From positions 67,797 to 131,796 of the forward strand of contig JAKUCV010000288.1 in the NCBI GenBank assembly GCA_028386065.3: DNA of 64,000 nucleotides, written 5' to 3'. Source of the DNA: Turnera subulata. Taxonomy: Eukaryota; Streptophyta; Magnoliopsida; Malpighiales; Passifloraceae. The position numbers were made by a program, and so were the translations under genes. Positions 1 to 8,928 of this stretch are shown here, one piece after another; positions within the stretch are counted from its first letter, which is position 1; each line of letters opens with the position of its first letter. Below the pieces are notes generated by a model, which made no database searches, was not told the origin of the DNA, and was given only the letters and a program-made list of their open reading frames with translations.

Positions 1-243
1 TACGATCGAGACGTAACAGAGAACAAGAGAATTAATGGAGAAGAAGAACAAGAGAAGTAAAGGAGAAGAAGAAAGGAACGCAGAAAAAAACTGTATTAGA
101 AAACCGTATTCCCAAAATTCACATAGTCCTTTACACTGTCGTGAGTGCTATTTATCCATCTATAATTCCCTCAACGACAAGTAGTCACTTGGCTAAGACT
201 ATAAACGACTAAACATCCATAAGCAAAAGCACTGACAGTATCA
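1..243 (-). repeat. 3' LTR of the 1-3584 element (incomplete)
   Basis: Direct repeat of 3351-3584. It shares the GTAACAGAGAACAAG block, an AAGGAGAAGAAGAAAGGAA stretch and the CACATAGTCCTTTACACT block. It lacks the last few bases of the LTR at the window edge and differs from the other copy by scattered substitutions and small indels, so the insertion is not very recent. Confidence 0.7.
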
Positions 244-433
244 ATACTCCCTCCTTAAAGACTATACAACAGAATTTAAACCAACACAGCATGTGATTAT
301 TTTTTTAAATGCTAAAAGACCAATAACCAAAAACAAAAGATACTATCCAAAGACCTGTTGACCAGAAATACAGAGCTGCAACATCAACACGCCAACACTA
401 CATCATCAACCAGGATCAAACTCCAAAGAAGCG

Positions 434-1876
434 TCAGTTAGAGAAGGACCACTCCAATAGGCCACCCACTTCATTACAGTTCCATTGCACGCTAGGAAGT
501 CGTGGCTTGCACTGGACAGAAGTATACCTGCTCTTTGATGTCTCCTTTGCTTCATTTTTGCAATCTTCTTCACAGATGGAACAAGGGAGCTTCAGGAAAT
601 TATCACATCTAATGCCAAAATTAACAAGTTCGGAATGCATCAGCTGCATTTGAAACACTAATGTAACTTCCTGAAACTGTACTTGAGATGCCATAAACAT
701 AAGCCAGCTACACATCATAATCATCTGTTTGCACATGAGCTTCTTGTGCATTTGATCCAGCGGCTACACAACCATCTTGTTGCATGTGAAAACTTCCAGC
801 GATCACACAACTCCATATTCCAGCAATCACACAACTACATATCCCAATAGCTTTATCTCCCGGATCAAATACATAATTCTGCAACTCTTCTTGAATTATC
901 CAGTGCAAGAAAGAAAAGTTACAGATAACTCCATTGGTAAGCTTGCCCTCCTTCTCTTTTTGGACAGCCATTATCCTCTCCTTAAATTGTTTGAAGTCAG
1001 ATTCTGCATTTAATCCAAATACATCATCAATATTTACTACATGAACCATTGCTGCATCGTTGTTGTATTCCAATCCAATGCTTTTAACCAAGCCATCCTA
1101 GATGAGATCATTGTAACTTGTTCCCTCTTAGAAATTCTGCCATTAAGACAAATAATTCCTGGATCAAAGATATAATTCTGTGACTCTTTTAGTATTACGC
1201 TTTGTAAGACAAAAAGATTAAGAATTCTTCCATTGCCAAGATTATCTTCTCCCTCTTTCTGCAAGGTTATTAACTTCTTCTCAAATCCACCATCATCATT
1301 TGCTGGAATTTTACCCTTTTGAGTCACCGGCACTGGACTTCCCGTCAGCAAAGACTCAGATCCACCCCCAGCAAAATGTTTCTGAGGATCAACTTTTGTA
1401 GTGGCAGAATTATGAATTAAAGATGAAGTATCTAGAGGAGAAATTATAGGCTTGCTACTCATCTCGTCAATAAGAGAATTCTGTAATAGCTCGATGGTGA
1501 CAATATTAGATTGAGCAGCTACACTATGACCAACAACAAGTTCTTTTAAGCCTTCCTGAGTGCCTGAAATAATATCTGATTCCGATATTACAACACTTTC
1601 CTCCAATAACTTCAGGGAGCTGTAAGAGTTACTATTTCCAGAAACAGAATCATGCACTTTATGAACTATCTCAAGTGAGTATGCATCAACAAATCCCGAT
1701 GGTTTCTCTCCTTCATGGACTTTAAAACCTTTAATCATGATATCATCACCACCCATTGAACGTAACTCATCAGGAGCCGAGAGCACGTGCACAGTGTCCT
1801 TCCCTTCAACATTCGCATTATGAACCACAGCTGCATTGGCAAAGTCGTCAACAATTAGCACTTGAGGAACATCCAA
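434..1876 (-). pseudogene. Broken ORF with a tandemly duplicated motif
   Basis: Three overlapping minus-strand frames (1037-1876, 708-1091, 434-751) look like one decayed reading frame. The same block of roughly 35 residues occurs twice: around 1155-1265, with QKEGED followed by NYIFDPG, and around 855-965, with QKEKEG followed by NYVFDPG. This is an internal duplication at protein level that has since diverged. No known domain, signal peptide or membrane span is evident. The role is unknown. The placement inside an LTR element suggests either an element-specific ORF or captured host sequence. Confidence 0.35.
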
Positions 1877-1927
1877 TGAGATTTGAACAGAACCAATCGA
1901 AGCATCAACATCTACGAGATATTGATC

Positions 1928-2200
1928 TTAAATTCCAGTGCTCCAACACTTTCTCATTATTATTTTCTTTCGTACTGTCCTACCAAATCCAATGTCCCTC
2001 TTCGTCTGCCTTTCTTTCAATTTGCCCCATATATGAAGCACATACTTCCTCATACTATTCTTCTTCTTTCTGAACCTCATCCGCTTCAAAAATTCATCGT
2101 AGTCTTCGTGTTCGACACAAGCACAAAAACTGATTACCGGTTCTGATACAGCATCCATTACTTCATCAACCATCACGTTCTTTGACTCGCTCAATACCAT
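1928..2200 (-). pseudogene. Short unrecognised ORF in LTR element
   Basis: A minus-strand ORF of 90 residues between the gag-like ORF and the next fragment. The second half is strongly basic (RMRFRKKKNSMRK). No family recognised. It is probably part of the same decayed reading frame. Confidence 0.25.
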
Positions 2201-2280
2201 CTCATCATTAACATTTGAGTCTCATTCTCCCAATCAGCTACTGCATGCTTTAATTCAGTAAACAGCCCACTATCGCTATT

Positions 2281-2901
2281 CTATGTATTTGTAGTCTCCT
2301 TCAAGTTGCTATCACAATGAGAATCAATGCAAGAAATTGCAAGAACATCATTAACTTGTTCATCTTGACGCTGAATGTGGTCATTACCATAAACTGGAAG
2401 GCTTGGATCATAAGTGTAATGAATAGTGTGATCCATACTGGTGATTGTGAACAACAACTGGTCTAATCCATCATCAAAGACTTCGACATTCAACCATAAT
2501 TGATGTGTACACACATGCCCAGTAAATTCAGTTTCATCACACCAACAACAAAGATGACGAACATAGATTCCTTCATTAAATTCAGTGATAGTAAAAGTTT
2601 TGATGTCAAGAATTGGAACCTTGCAAGGGGTAAAACCCATTTGATAAAGCCACCGTAGGGTGTTGATGGAAAGCTCCTCCATCTGTCTTCTTTTCCCCAT
2701 ATCTCGCCTATGTTTCTCAACTGAAAATGTGGATTGCACATTTTTTCGAACACTTGATGTGCATTCTTGATGCCCTGAATTGACCAAAACAGAGGAACAA
2801 AGACTCGGAGTCTTGACTGGTTCAAGAACTTCATAAGACGACGTCGGCTGCAGTGCTACTGCACCCATAGGCATTGGGGGTGCAAATGATGGTGAAAACA
2901 A
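2281..2901 (-). CDS. Hypothetical protein, possible gag-like ORF
   Basis: A minus-strand ORF of 206 residues in the interior of the small LTR element. The N-terminus is Pro/Ser-rich, followed by a basic stretch (KHRRDMGKRRQMEEL) and a region with spaced Cys and His (HLCCWCDETEFTGHVCTHQ) that could bind metal but does not match the retroviral CX2CX4HX4C knuckle. I do not recognise the family. It probably continues the 2908-3318 frame after a frameshift. Confidence 0.35.
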   Translation of the reverse strand: MFSPSFAPPMPMGAVALQPTSSYEVLEPVKTPSLCSSVLVNSGHQECTSSVRKNVQSTFSVEKHRRDMGKRRQMEELSINTLRWLYQMGFTPCKVPILDIKTFTITEFNEGIYVRHLCCWCDETEFTGHVCTHQLWLNVEVFDDGLDQLLFTITSMDHTIHYTYDPSLPVYGNDHIQRQDEQVNDVLAISCIDSHCDSNLKETTNT

Positions 2902-2907
2902 CTGATA

Positions 2908-3318
2908 CTACCCAAAGTGCAAAGGCGCGTTCCGTATCGGGGGAGAAACCCCAACATTTGAAGGGCAAAAAGAAGGGACAAAAATTGTCGGCGTTGAACC
3001 TGGCGCAAAAGAAGGAATTCCCATCGCCAAAAACTGATCGGACTGCAAAGAAAGAAGAGAATCATACTGCACGGTTAACTGATGCGGCATCATCGGAGAT
3101 GGAGCGAATAGAGAAGTTGAAGGCTGAACTGGTGATGGAGGATAGAAAGGAGAAGAAATCGCCGGTGCGAATTCTGTTGACGAAGAGGAACCTGTCGGAC
3201 CTGAAATCCTAGTCGATGATGAAAGTGGAATTGGTATTGAAGGAGAGTACGGAAACCACGGTGACTGAACTGGCGGAAGAGAAGACGGCCACCAGCGATA
3301 CTCGTGTTGGTGCTCCAT
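2908..3318 (-). CDS. Hypothetical Pro/Ser-rich protein in LTR element
   Basis: This minus-strand ORF of about 136 residues starts 33 bp inside the 5' LTR, right after the primer binding site, where a gag gene would begin. The first ATG (MEHQHEYRWW) gives a protein very rich in Pro, Ser, Phe and Tyr with no zinc knuckle and no domain I recognise. The next ORF (2281-2901) starts after a stop and a shift of frame, and its first residues continue the same Pro-rich style, so the two may once have been one gene. Function unknown. It could be a degenerate gag-like protein or a captured host exon. Confidence 0.4.
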   Translation of the reverse strand: MEHQHEYRWWPSSLPPVQSPWFPYSPSIPIPLSSSTRISGPTGSSSSTEFAPAISSPFYPPSPVQPSTSLFAPSPMMPHQLTVQYDSLLSLQSDQFLAMGIPSFAPGSTPTIFVPSFCPSNVGVSPPIRNAPLHFG

Positions 3319-3350
3319 GGCGGTGAACGGAAGGCCACAGACGGCGCCAA

Positions 3351-3584
3351 TTGTTACGTTTGATCTAGACGTAACAGAGAACAAGGGAAGTAAAGGAGAA
3401 GAAGAAAGGAAAGCAGAGAAGAAATTGTATTCCCAAAATTCACATAGTCCTTTACACTATCGTGAGTGCTATTTATACATCTATAATTCCCTCAACCACA
3501 AGTAGTGACTTGGCTAAGACTATAAACGACTAAACATCGATAAGCAAAAGCACTGATACGCCTAACCTAAACGGTGTCGTATCA
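3351..3584 (-). repeat. 5' LTR of the 1-3584 element
   Basis: Direct repeat of 1-243, ending on the minus strand in GTAACA next to the TGGCGCC-type primer binding site at 3334-3350. Its outer end carries an insertion of about 20 bp (AACGGTGTCG region) that the other copy lacks, flanked by the short inverted motif GATACG/CGTATC. Confidence 0.7.
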
Positions 3585-3890
3585 AATACAAGCTGATTAC
3601 TGCTGTAAAACCCCCATAATTTGGGTGTAACCATACAAACCCTTATGTGGCAAAATTTCATTGGAACAAAGGATTATTATTTTTTCACATTATAAAATAC
3701 CAAAATCTTTTTTAAAAGTAAATGGTATTTTGTCTTATACCCCTCAAACTATTTGAAATTTTGAAAACCCTCTCATCTTGGGGTTTGTTTGTTTACGTTC
3801 GTTAAAAACAGTTTAAACAAATGTTATTTATCTAAACATAACTCTTGGTCAAAATTTAAAAAGCATAAGAATAAAATTACAAAAGTATGA
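3585..3890. other. AT-rich spacer, no feature seen
   Basis: Unique-looking AT-rich sequence between the small LTR element and the dispersed repeat at 3891. No ORF of note, terminal repeat or RNA gene was found. Confidence 0.5.
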
Positions 3891-4306
3891 CTCCACTCAT
3901 TATACTTCATTCATTCTTCATCTTTTTTCCTTTTTTTTTCCTCTTGAGATTCAAAATATCTATTCAGAGTACAAACTTGTTGTGGTTGCATTCTCTAGCC
4001 TCGTTTTCCAAATGATTCCTTTCTAATTAACCAATGAAATGAATTTTTAATAAACAAATTATAAAAGCATTCACAATTTTATCAGAAAACAAAAATATTT
4101 TGATTTTCATTACAATTAAATTAAAATTTAAAAAAGGTCTATCGAATCGTTGCAGCTTCTGTCGTTGATTTAGTGATGTCTTACTTTCTAAACACCCCTA
4201 TTTGACCTCTTCTGTCGTTGATTTAGTGATGTCTTTCTTTCTAATCACCCCTATTTGACCTCTATAATCTCATAGGTCACCTTGCATTCATTCATTGAAA
4301 TATTTT
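3891..4306. repeat. Dispersed repeat copy 1 (pairs with 20411-20795)
   Basis: About 400 bp highly similar to 20411-20795. Both begin with ACTCCACTCATTATAC and share the ACAAACTTGTTGTGGTTGC and CACCCCTATTTGACCT blocks. This copy has an internal tandem duplication of about 60 bp (around 4158-4262, each ending in CCCCTATTTGACCTCT) that the other copy lacks. Before the LINE inserted, the two copies would have flanked the gypsy relic at 4306-5349 as direct repeats. Confidence 0.6.
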
Positions 4307-5349
4307 ATTGGACTACCAACTCATTTCTCTACCGAAGACGTGGCAAAGCAATTTGTTAAAGAGATCCTCCATCTTCATGTTATTCTAGTCACAACTGTCA
4401 CAGATAGAGACCCAAGGTTTATATGAATGTATTTTGGAAGGAAGTGAATCGTATCAACAACACAACTTTGACCCTAGCACCGCTTACCACCGACATGTCA
4501 AGTGACCATCTCAACCAAAAGCTTATGCTAATGGTCGAGGCTCCATGATTGGTTTTGGGCTTATTACTCTAACACCCTCCCTCAAGTGATAGCCCTTTGG
4601 GCATGAAACTTGCACAGGCCTGTCCATAACTTGTGTATTTTTAATTCAACAAAGAGGGAGGCGTGGGGATTCGAACACGCGACTGTTTGGTCATTATGGC
4701 TCCGCTACCATGTCAAGTGACCATCTTAATCAAAAGCTTAAGCTGATGGTTGAGGCCCCATGATTGGTTTTGGGCTTATTACTCTAACACGAAAAACGGA
4801 TGGACAAACCAAAGTGCTCAATAAGTGCCTTGAAATGTGTCTTAGGTGCTTCATTGCAAAGACTCCATCCCAGTGGTTATCTTATCTTCCAGGGGCTGAG
4901 TATTGGTACAATACCTTTTATCACACATCGACAAAAACAACCCCTTTTGAGGTTTTATATGGTCGAATCCCCCTAGTGTGGTTCGATTTCTTCCTGGTTC
5001 TGCCACAAACCCACTGATTACAGTACAGAGCGATGCTATTTTGCGCAAACTCAAACTTAATTTGCACCAAGCTCAAGCAGGAATGAAGTTTTTTGCAGGC
5101 CAACACCGCAGGGAAGTCGAATTCAAAATTGGTGATTGGGTCTTTGTCAAGCTGCAGCAATGTCGTCAAAGCTCAGTCCATCTACGGTCCCATACCAAGC
5201 TCGGTCATCGTTAGTTTGGCCCCTTTCAAGTCCCGCAGCGAGTTGGCGAAGTCGCTTATGAACTCAACTTATCTGCAGAAGCAAGGATTCACCCTATCTT
5301 TTATGTTTTGATGTTAAGAAAATGTCAGGGCATTCCAGAGCATCAAGTC
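4306..5349 (+). pseudogene. Ty3/gypsy integrase to chromodomain-linker relic
   Basis: Conceptual translation shows, in order, parts of a gypsy integrase core: THFSTEDVAKQF, TDRDPRF around the second catalytic Asp, the motif before the catalytic Glu split by an insertion at 4496-4789, then [31 protein letters not shown] and the region RIHPIFYVLMLRKCQG. Several frameshifts and stops interrupt it, and no gag, protease or reverse transcriptase is nearby. It is a dead fragment that has since received a TRIM insertion, and its downstream end was cut by the LINE at about 5350. Confidence 0.8.
4496..4789 (-). mobile_element. 294-bp TRIM/SMART-type LTR element
   Basis: Two 79-bp direct repeats (4496-4574 and 4711-4789) read TGTTAGAGTAATAAGCCC...CACTTGACA on the minus strand. 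Directly inside the 5' LTR (4699-4710, minus) lies TGGTAGCGGAGC, an initiator-Met-like primer binding site. A purine tract (minus CACTTGAGGGAGGG, ending at 4575) precedes the 3' LTR. The flanks are CGACA and CGAAA, a 5-bp target duplication with one mismatch. The element has all the parts needed for reverse transcription but no coding capacity. Removing it and one flank rejoins the integrase relic in frame. Confidence 0.85.
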
Positions 5350-5415
5350 ACTCCACTCAACCTTGTTTTTTTTTGGCATGAAGACGGGGCCAGAGCCCTT
5401 TATATTAAAATCAAA

Positions 5416-5794
5416 CTAACCAGCAACACAACTACGAGGCCAGGAAACGCCTCGGAGATCATTATTGAATACATTCAAACAAAAATCAGGAATGGAAGGG
5501 AAAATATTAAACTGCATAAGCAAGCCAGAAGTATCATTGGCAAGTGCGTCTGCCACACGATTGGCTTCACGGTAAGTGTGCACTAGATGATCCTACCAAT
5601 CTTGCTCCAGAAGAGTGAACACTCGCTGAATTAACGGATCAATATCACCACCTCGACGAGAGTGAGGAAGCAGAAACAGAGATTGGGAGTCAATCTCAAG
5701 AACAACCCGTCGAAAGCCCACAGACCAAGCATGACTGAGACCAAGATACACAGCCCACGTCTCGGCTTTATAAAAAGAGCTGATACCCAAGAAC
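5416..5794 (-). pseudogene. LINE ORF2, C-terminal half of RNase H domain
   Basis: The minus strand continues the RNase H domain that begins at 12400-12480. It reads FYKAETWAVYLGLSHAW, then LEIDSQSL with the conserved acidic residue, then EANRVADALAN near the C-terminus, the last conserved block of plant LINE RNase H, with a stop at 5416-5418. One in-frame TAG interrupts it just after LLEQDW. The break at 5795 is exactly the copia insertion site, and the missing N-terminal half is on the other side of that element. Confidence 0.8.
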
Positions 5795-6360
5795 TGTTAG
5801 AACAATAGCCCTTCGCTAGAGGGGGGGTGAATAGCGATAATCGAATAAAAACGAAATAAGCAGGAATTAAATGCGGAATTGAAAGAATGAAGGACACAAG
5901 AAATTTATCCTGGTTCACACACACTCTACTAGTGTGGCTAATCCAGCCCTTCAAGTCTCACTTGAAGATTTCACTATCTACGTTAAGCTTACGGGTGCTT
6001 AACAAACCGTTACAACCTAGGAATTCTAGTCACAAGAATCCTAAACCTGAAAGTTCAAGTCACATGAACTTCAGCTCTCTTGCTTGAAGATACCTCACTT
6101 CAAGACTTTTCACACAAGAAGATATACACCTCTTCTTGTGAATCAACCAAGGGAACTAACCTCCCTCAAGGTGTATACAATAATCACTCAAACAAGAGGT
6201 CTCTCTCAAAGAGCAGATGTGAGTGTACAAATGAAGCTCTAAAAGGCAACTCTCAAATCCTCAATAGGATATTGGCTCAATAATAATTTTGATGAATGTA
6301 TGGAATGAATGCTTGAATGTTGAGAGTTGATTAGTTCTGAAACACAGCTAAAAATGCTCA

Positions 6361-6368
6361 ATTTATAG
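6361..6368 (-). promoter_or_regulatory. LTR TATA box
   Basis: The minus strand reads GCTATAAATTGAG here, 94 bp downstream (in the direction of transcription) of the nearest palindrome at 6462. The same site in the other LTR is 11299-11306. This places the palindrome array upstream of the promoter. Confidence 0.6.
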
Positions 6369-6461
6369 CTTTGAAAAGTTATAGAGCCGTTTTAAATCCA
6401 CCCAAAAACAGCCTTAAACAAAGCATAGTGGGTGCTGAAAAGTTGTCTGCTACAACGGCAG

Positions 6462-7102
6462 AACATCGATGTTTTGCCTACAAACATCGATGTTTTAGCC
6501 AACAATTTTAAATTATTGTTCCAACGGCTAGTAGAACATCGATGTTGCATTTTAGAACATCGATGTTTCCATACTCAACATCGATGTTCTTCAATTCAAC
6601 ATCGATGTTTTTTGGCTTCGCAAAAATATGATGGAAAAGGGTCTATGCCAGAACATCGATGTTGGAAAATGGAACATCGATGTTTTGTGCAACATCGATG
6701 TTTAATTGGCCAACATCGATGTTTTTTGGCTTCGGCAAAATTATATTTCAAAGACAATTTTTCATGAACATCGATGTTGGATTGTAAACATCGATGTTTT
6801 GACCAACGGTCACAAGAACATCGATGTTTTGTAGTCCAACATCGATGTTTTTCCGCTTCTGCCAATTTTTGTAAAAATGCTTGGAATCAAGAACATCGAT
6901 GTTTATAACATAACATCGATGTTATTTTGGCTCGGCAAAAATCCTTTTAAAGTGACTGGAAAGAAACATCGATGTTTCAAATGGGAACATCGATGTTATG
7001 CCTAATTTTAAAAACAACGGTCACTAGAACATCGATGTTTGGGATTCCAACATCGATGTTTAAATCCACAACATCGATGTTTAAATCCACAACATCGATG
7101 TT
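6462..7102. repeat. Phased AACATCGATGTT palindrome array, 3' LTR copy
   Basis: Twenty-two perfect 12-bp palindromes start at 6462, 6483, 6535, 6556, 6577, 6598, 6652, 6673, 6691, 6712, 6767, 6787, 6817, 6838, 6892, 6912, 6965, 6986, 7028, 7049, 7070 and 7091. Start-to-start distances are 18-21 (14 times), 30, 42 and 52-55, close to 2, 3, 4 and 5 turns of B-DNA. Spacers of about 54 bp often hold a GGCTTCGGCAAAA-like block. Spacers of 30-52 bp hold an AACGG motif. Because each copy is self-complementary, any two copies can also pair in RNA. Confidence 0.95.
6520..6530 (+). promoter_or_regulatory. MSA-like (3R-MYB) motif in LTR
   Basis: TCCAACGGCTA fits the mitosis-specific activator consensus YCYAACGGYYA. 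Two further AACGG motifs, ACCAACGGTCA (6802-6812) and AACAACGGTCA (7013-7023), sit at the same distance: each 11-mer starts 15 bp before a palindrome start (6535, 6817, 7028). The same three occur in the other LTR at 11458, 11740 and 11951. A role in cell-cycle expression is inferred only from the motif. Confidence 0.4.
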
Positions 7103-7402
7103 CATGGCTCGAAAAACATTTTTATGCTTGGAAATATGTTATGTTATGCATGAGCAAAATTCATCTTATTTTGAGCCAATGTCCTAGAAGAGTTGAGTGT
7201 TATACCTTGTACAATTTATGGATCTAACTCTTCTTTCTTGGCTCTTCAATTTCTTGTGCTCATTCATTTTGATCCTTTGCTCTTGAGTGGTATCTTGTGC
7301 TTGAGGATTGGTTTGACTTCATTTCTTTTTGCTTCATCTTTGTCATGATCTGGAATTGGTTTGTCAATTATCAAAACCTGCAATGAACCATGAGTTCTAA
7401 CA

Positions 7403-7640
7403 ATTTCCCCCTTTTTGATAATGACAAACAATTAGAAGTATATGCCAATATTAGAGGTATATGTTAACACAATAATTCCCCCTATATGTTTCAATTTATG
7501 ATTCCCCCTATCTAGATGCATATACTTCTTCCTATCTTCCCCCTTTTGGCATTAGCAAAAAGAAATGATGATGCATATATTTATTCTTCCCCCATAAGGT
7601 ATGACTTATAATTCCCCCTAAGTTTAGAGAGATGGTTCCT
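7403..7640 (-). promoter_or_regulatory. Multiple polypurine tracts
   Basis: On the minus strand, GGGGGAA-type tracts occur about six times in 240 bp. The last, AAAAAGGGGGAAAT, directly abuts the 3' LTR at 7402 and would prime plus-strand DNA synthesis. Reiterated tracts at this place are a reported Sirevirus trait. Confidence 0.7.
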
Positions 7641-7665
7641 ATTTTGCTTCATTCTGAATTGATCA

Positions 7666-7698
7666 ATCATCGATGTGTATGATAACAACATTGATGTT
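7666..7698. repeat. Decayed palindrome pair
   Basis: ATCATCGATGTG (7666-7677) and AACATTGATGTT (7687-7698) are degenerate copies of the LTR palindrome in the interior of the element, again exactly 21 bp apart. Confidence 0.6.
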
Positions 7699-8130
7699 GT
7701 TGGTTGCACCCGATTTTTGTTCCCCCTGTCTTTTGGCCTTAGTGAGGGGTACCTGCCAAACATAGTTAGACGAGCCTTGGGTGCTCAAGTTAGCAAGGAG
7801 AATACATGAGTTTTATGGAGATGAAACATGTGTAACAACTTGAAGAGATGGTAAGTGCCCCTCTGCCCCTAAGAGACATTTTTTTTGTCGTCAGTGCACC
7901 GGGCTCGAGAAATTGTCTTGTCGGTTGGACTTTGATAGCCTCCGATACCTAGCTAAATGGACAGTAAATCCCGTGTCGGATCAATAATGCAATTTAGGCC
8001 TGAGTTTTCAACAAAGCAGATATTTGATTAGCTACAAAATTGGAGGTTAGTAATAATGAACTTGGCGTTTCTATTTGGCGGAGAATCTCTTAAGCTCTGC
8101 CAAGTGTGGTAGGGGTCTGCCCTTGGAAGA

Positions 8131-8928
8131 ATGACACCGCACATTTGGTTCTATAAAAGACAGGGATTAAGCTCATTAGACGGAAAATTATTAGCCAACT
8201 TCAAAGAAAGAGAGATTAAAAAAAAAATCAAAAGTAAAGAGAAAATGCCTGCCCCTTCCTCCGTCTTTTTCGTTGAAGGTGCAAACGTAGGAAGGAGAAA
8301 TCGGTTGGCCTTTAGTATCGTGAATGAGCCACAGGGGCCATTGCCAGAGGAGCTAGGAAGAATTCCTCGCCTTGTCTTTGTAGACGAAATCTATTCGTCC
8401 CGATTCTTTATTACCCCTATGGAGGAAGTCATATTCCTGGATCATCAACAAACTCTGCGAGCTTCCTACTATGGTACGGCTAACTCCACCATGTTTTTTA
8501 TTTCTGAAAAATTTCAGGAGCTTCAGTTGGAACCAACCTACCAGACGTTGAACGAGGGCGGTTACTACCAAATTACTATGACAGCCAAGAGCATTCCTCG
8601 AGCAACTGGAGTAGCGCCCACTTGGCCAAAGATTCGCCTTTTGGTGTGGAACTGCAGGGGCATCACAGCACGTTCCCAAGATTTTGTCCGAATCCTGCGA
8701 GACCTGAAGAACCAATACAAACCCAATATGGTTCTGCTTACCGAGACTCAATGGCAGCAAACCGGAAATCACGGAGCTATCCCTCTTCGCTTTCCACCAA
8801 CACAACGGTTCGAGCTTCCTGGCCAGAACAACTCGGGTGGAATGTGGTTTGCTTGGAGTCATTGTATTAGGGTTAATATAGTTAATACCCCTAATGGCTT
8901 TTCTGTAACAGCTGAACCCAATCGTTAG
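8131..8928 (+). CDS. Endonuclease-like ORF antisense to host retroelement
   Basis: An uninterrupted 265-residue ORF on the plus strand, opposite to the Sirevirus-like element that contains it. Residues about 165-215 (LLVWNCRGI, then MVLLTETQ with the catalytic-type Glu) match the start of the exonuclease/endonuclease/phosphatase fold found at the N-terminus of plant LINE ORF2. A few residues later GGMWFAW resembles the next conserved block, and then a stop ends the protein before the catalytic His/Asp parts. The first 160 residues match nothing I know. The second Met (near 8245, MPAPSSVF) may be the true start. It could be a 5' fragment of a LINE captured in the element, or a chimeric gene. 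It occupies the place where pol should be. Confidence 0.55.
   Translation: MTPHIWFYKRQGLSSLDGKLLANFKEREIKKKIKSKEKMPAPSSVFFVEGANVGRRNRLAFSIVNEPQGPLPEELGRIPRLVFVDEIYSSRFFITPMEEVIFLDHQQTLRASYYGTANSTMFFISEKFQELQLEPTYQTLNEGGYYQITMTAKSIPRATGVAPTWPKIRLLVWNCRGITARSQDFVRILRDLKNQYKPNMVLLTETQWQQTGNHGAIPLRFPPTQRFELPGQNNSGGMWFAWSHCIRVNIVNTPNGFSVTAEPNR

Larger units (their letters stand above)
1..3584 (-). mobile_element. Small LTR retroelement (TRIM/LARD-like), left edge cut by window
   Basis: Two direct repeats of about 235 bp (1-243 and 3351-3584) bracket 3.1 kb of sequence. On the minus strand each reads from TGATAC to GTAACA, the TG...CA ends of an LTR. Directly after the right-hand (5') LTR, the minus strand reads ATTGGCGCCGTCTGTGG, a primer binding site of the TGGCGCC type often seen in plant gypsy-like elements. 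A purine tract (minus AAGGAGGGAGTAT, near 244-257) precedes the left-hand LTR. The interior has only short, degenerate minus-strand ORFs and no protease, integrase or reverse transcriptase that I can recognise, so it is probably non-autonomous. A left target duplication cannot be checked because the element runs to the window start. Confidence 0.65.
5795..7402 (-). repeat. 3' LTR of Sirevirus-like element
   Basis: 1,608 bp, nearly identical to 10726-12371 apart from scattered substitutions and small indels, so insertion was fairly recent. The U3 part (minus strand, 7402 down to about 6370) contains 22 perfect copies of AACATCGATGTT (6462-7102). A TATA box lies at 6361-6368. It is 32 bp shorter than the other LTR between the palindromes at 7049 and 7070. 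Confidence 0.9.

Noticed and set aside
6432..6865. ORFs on both strands with repeated HRC or NIDV residues across the palindrome array (also 11370-11803 and 6972-7227)
   Set aside because: The 21-bp spacing is seven codons and the motif is palindromic, so repeating peptides appear on both strands by arithmetic. Spacing errors break the frame, and there is no start context.
6462..7102. Regular short repeats with unique spacers, resembling a CRISPR array
   Set aside because: Repeats are only 12 bp, spacers are mostly 9 bp and vary, and the array sits in a eukaryotic LTR without cas genes.
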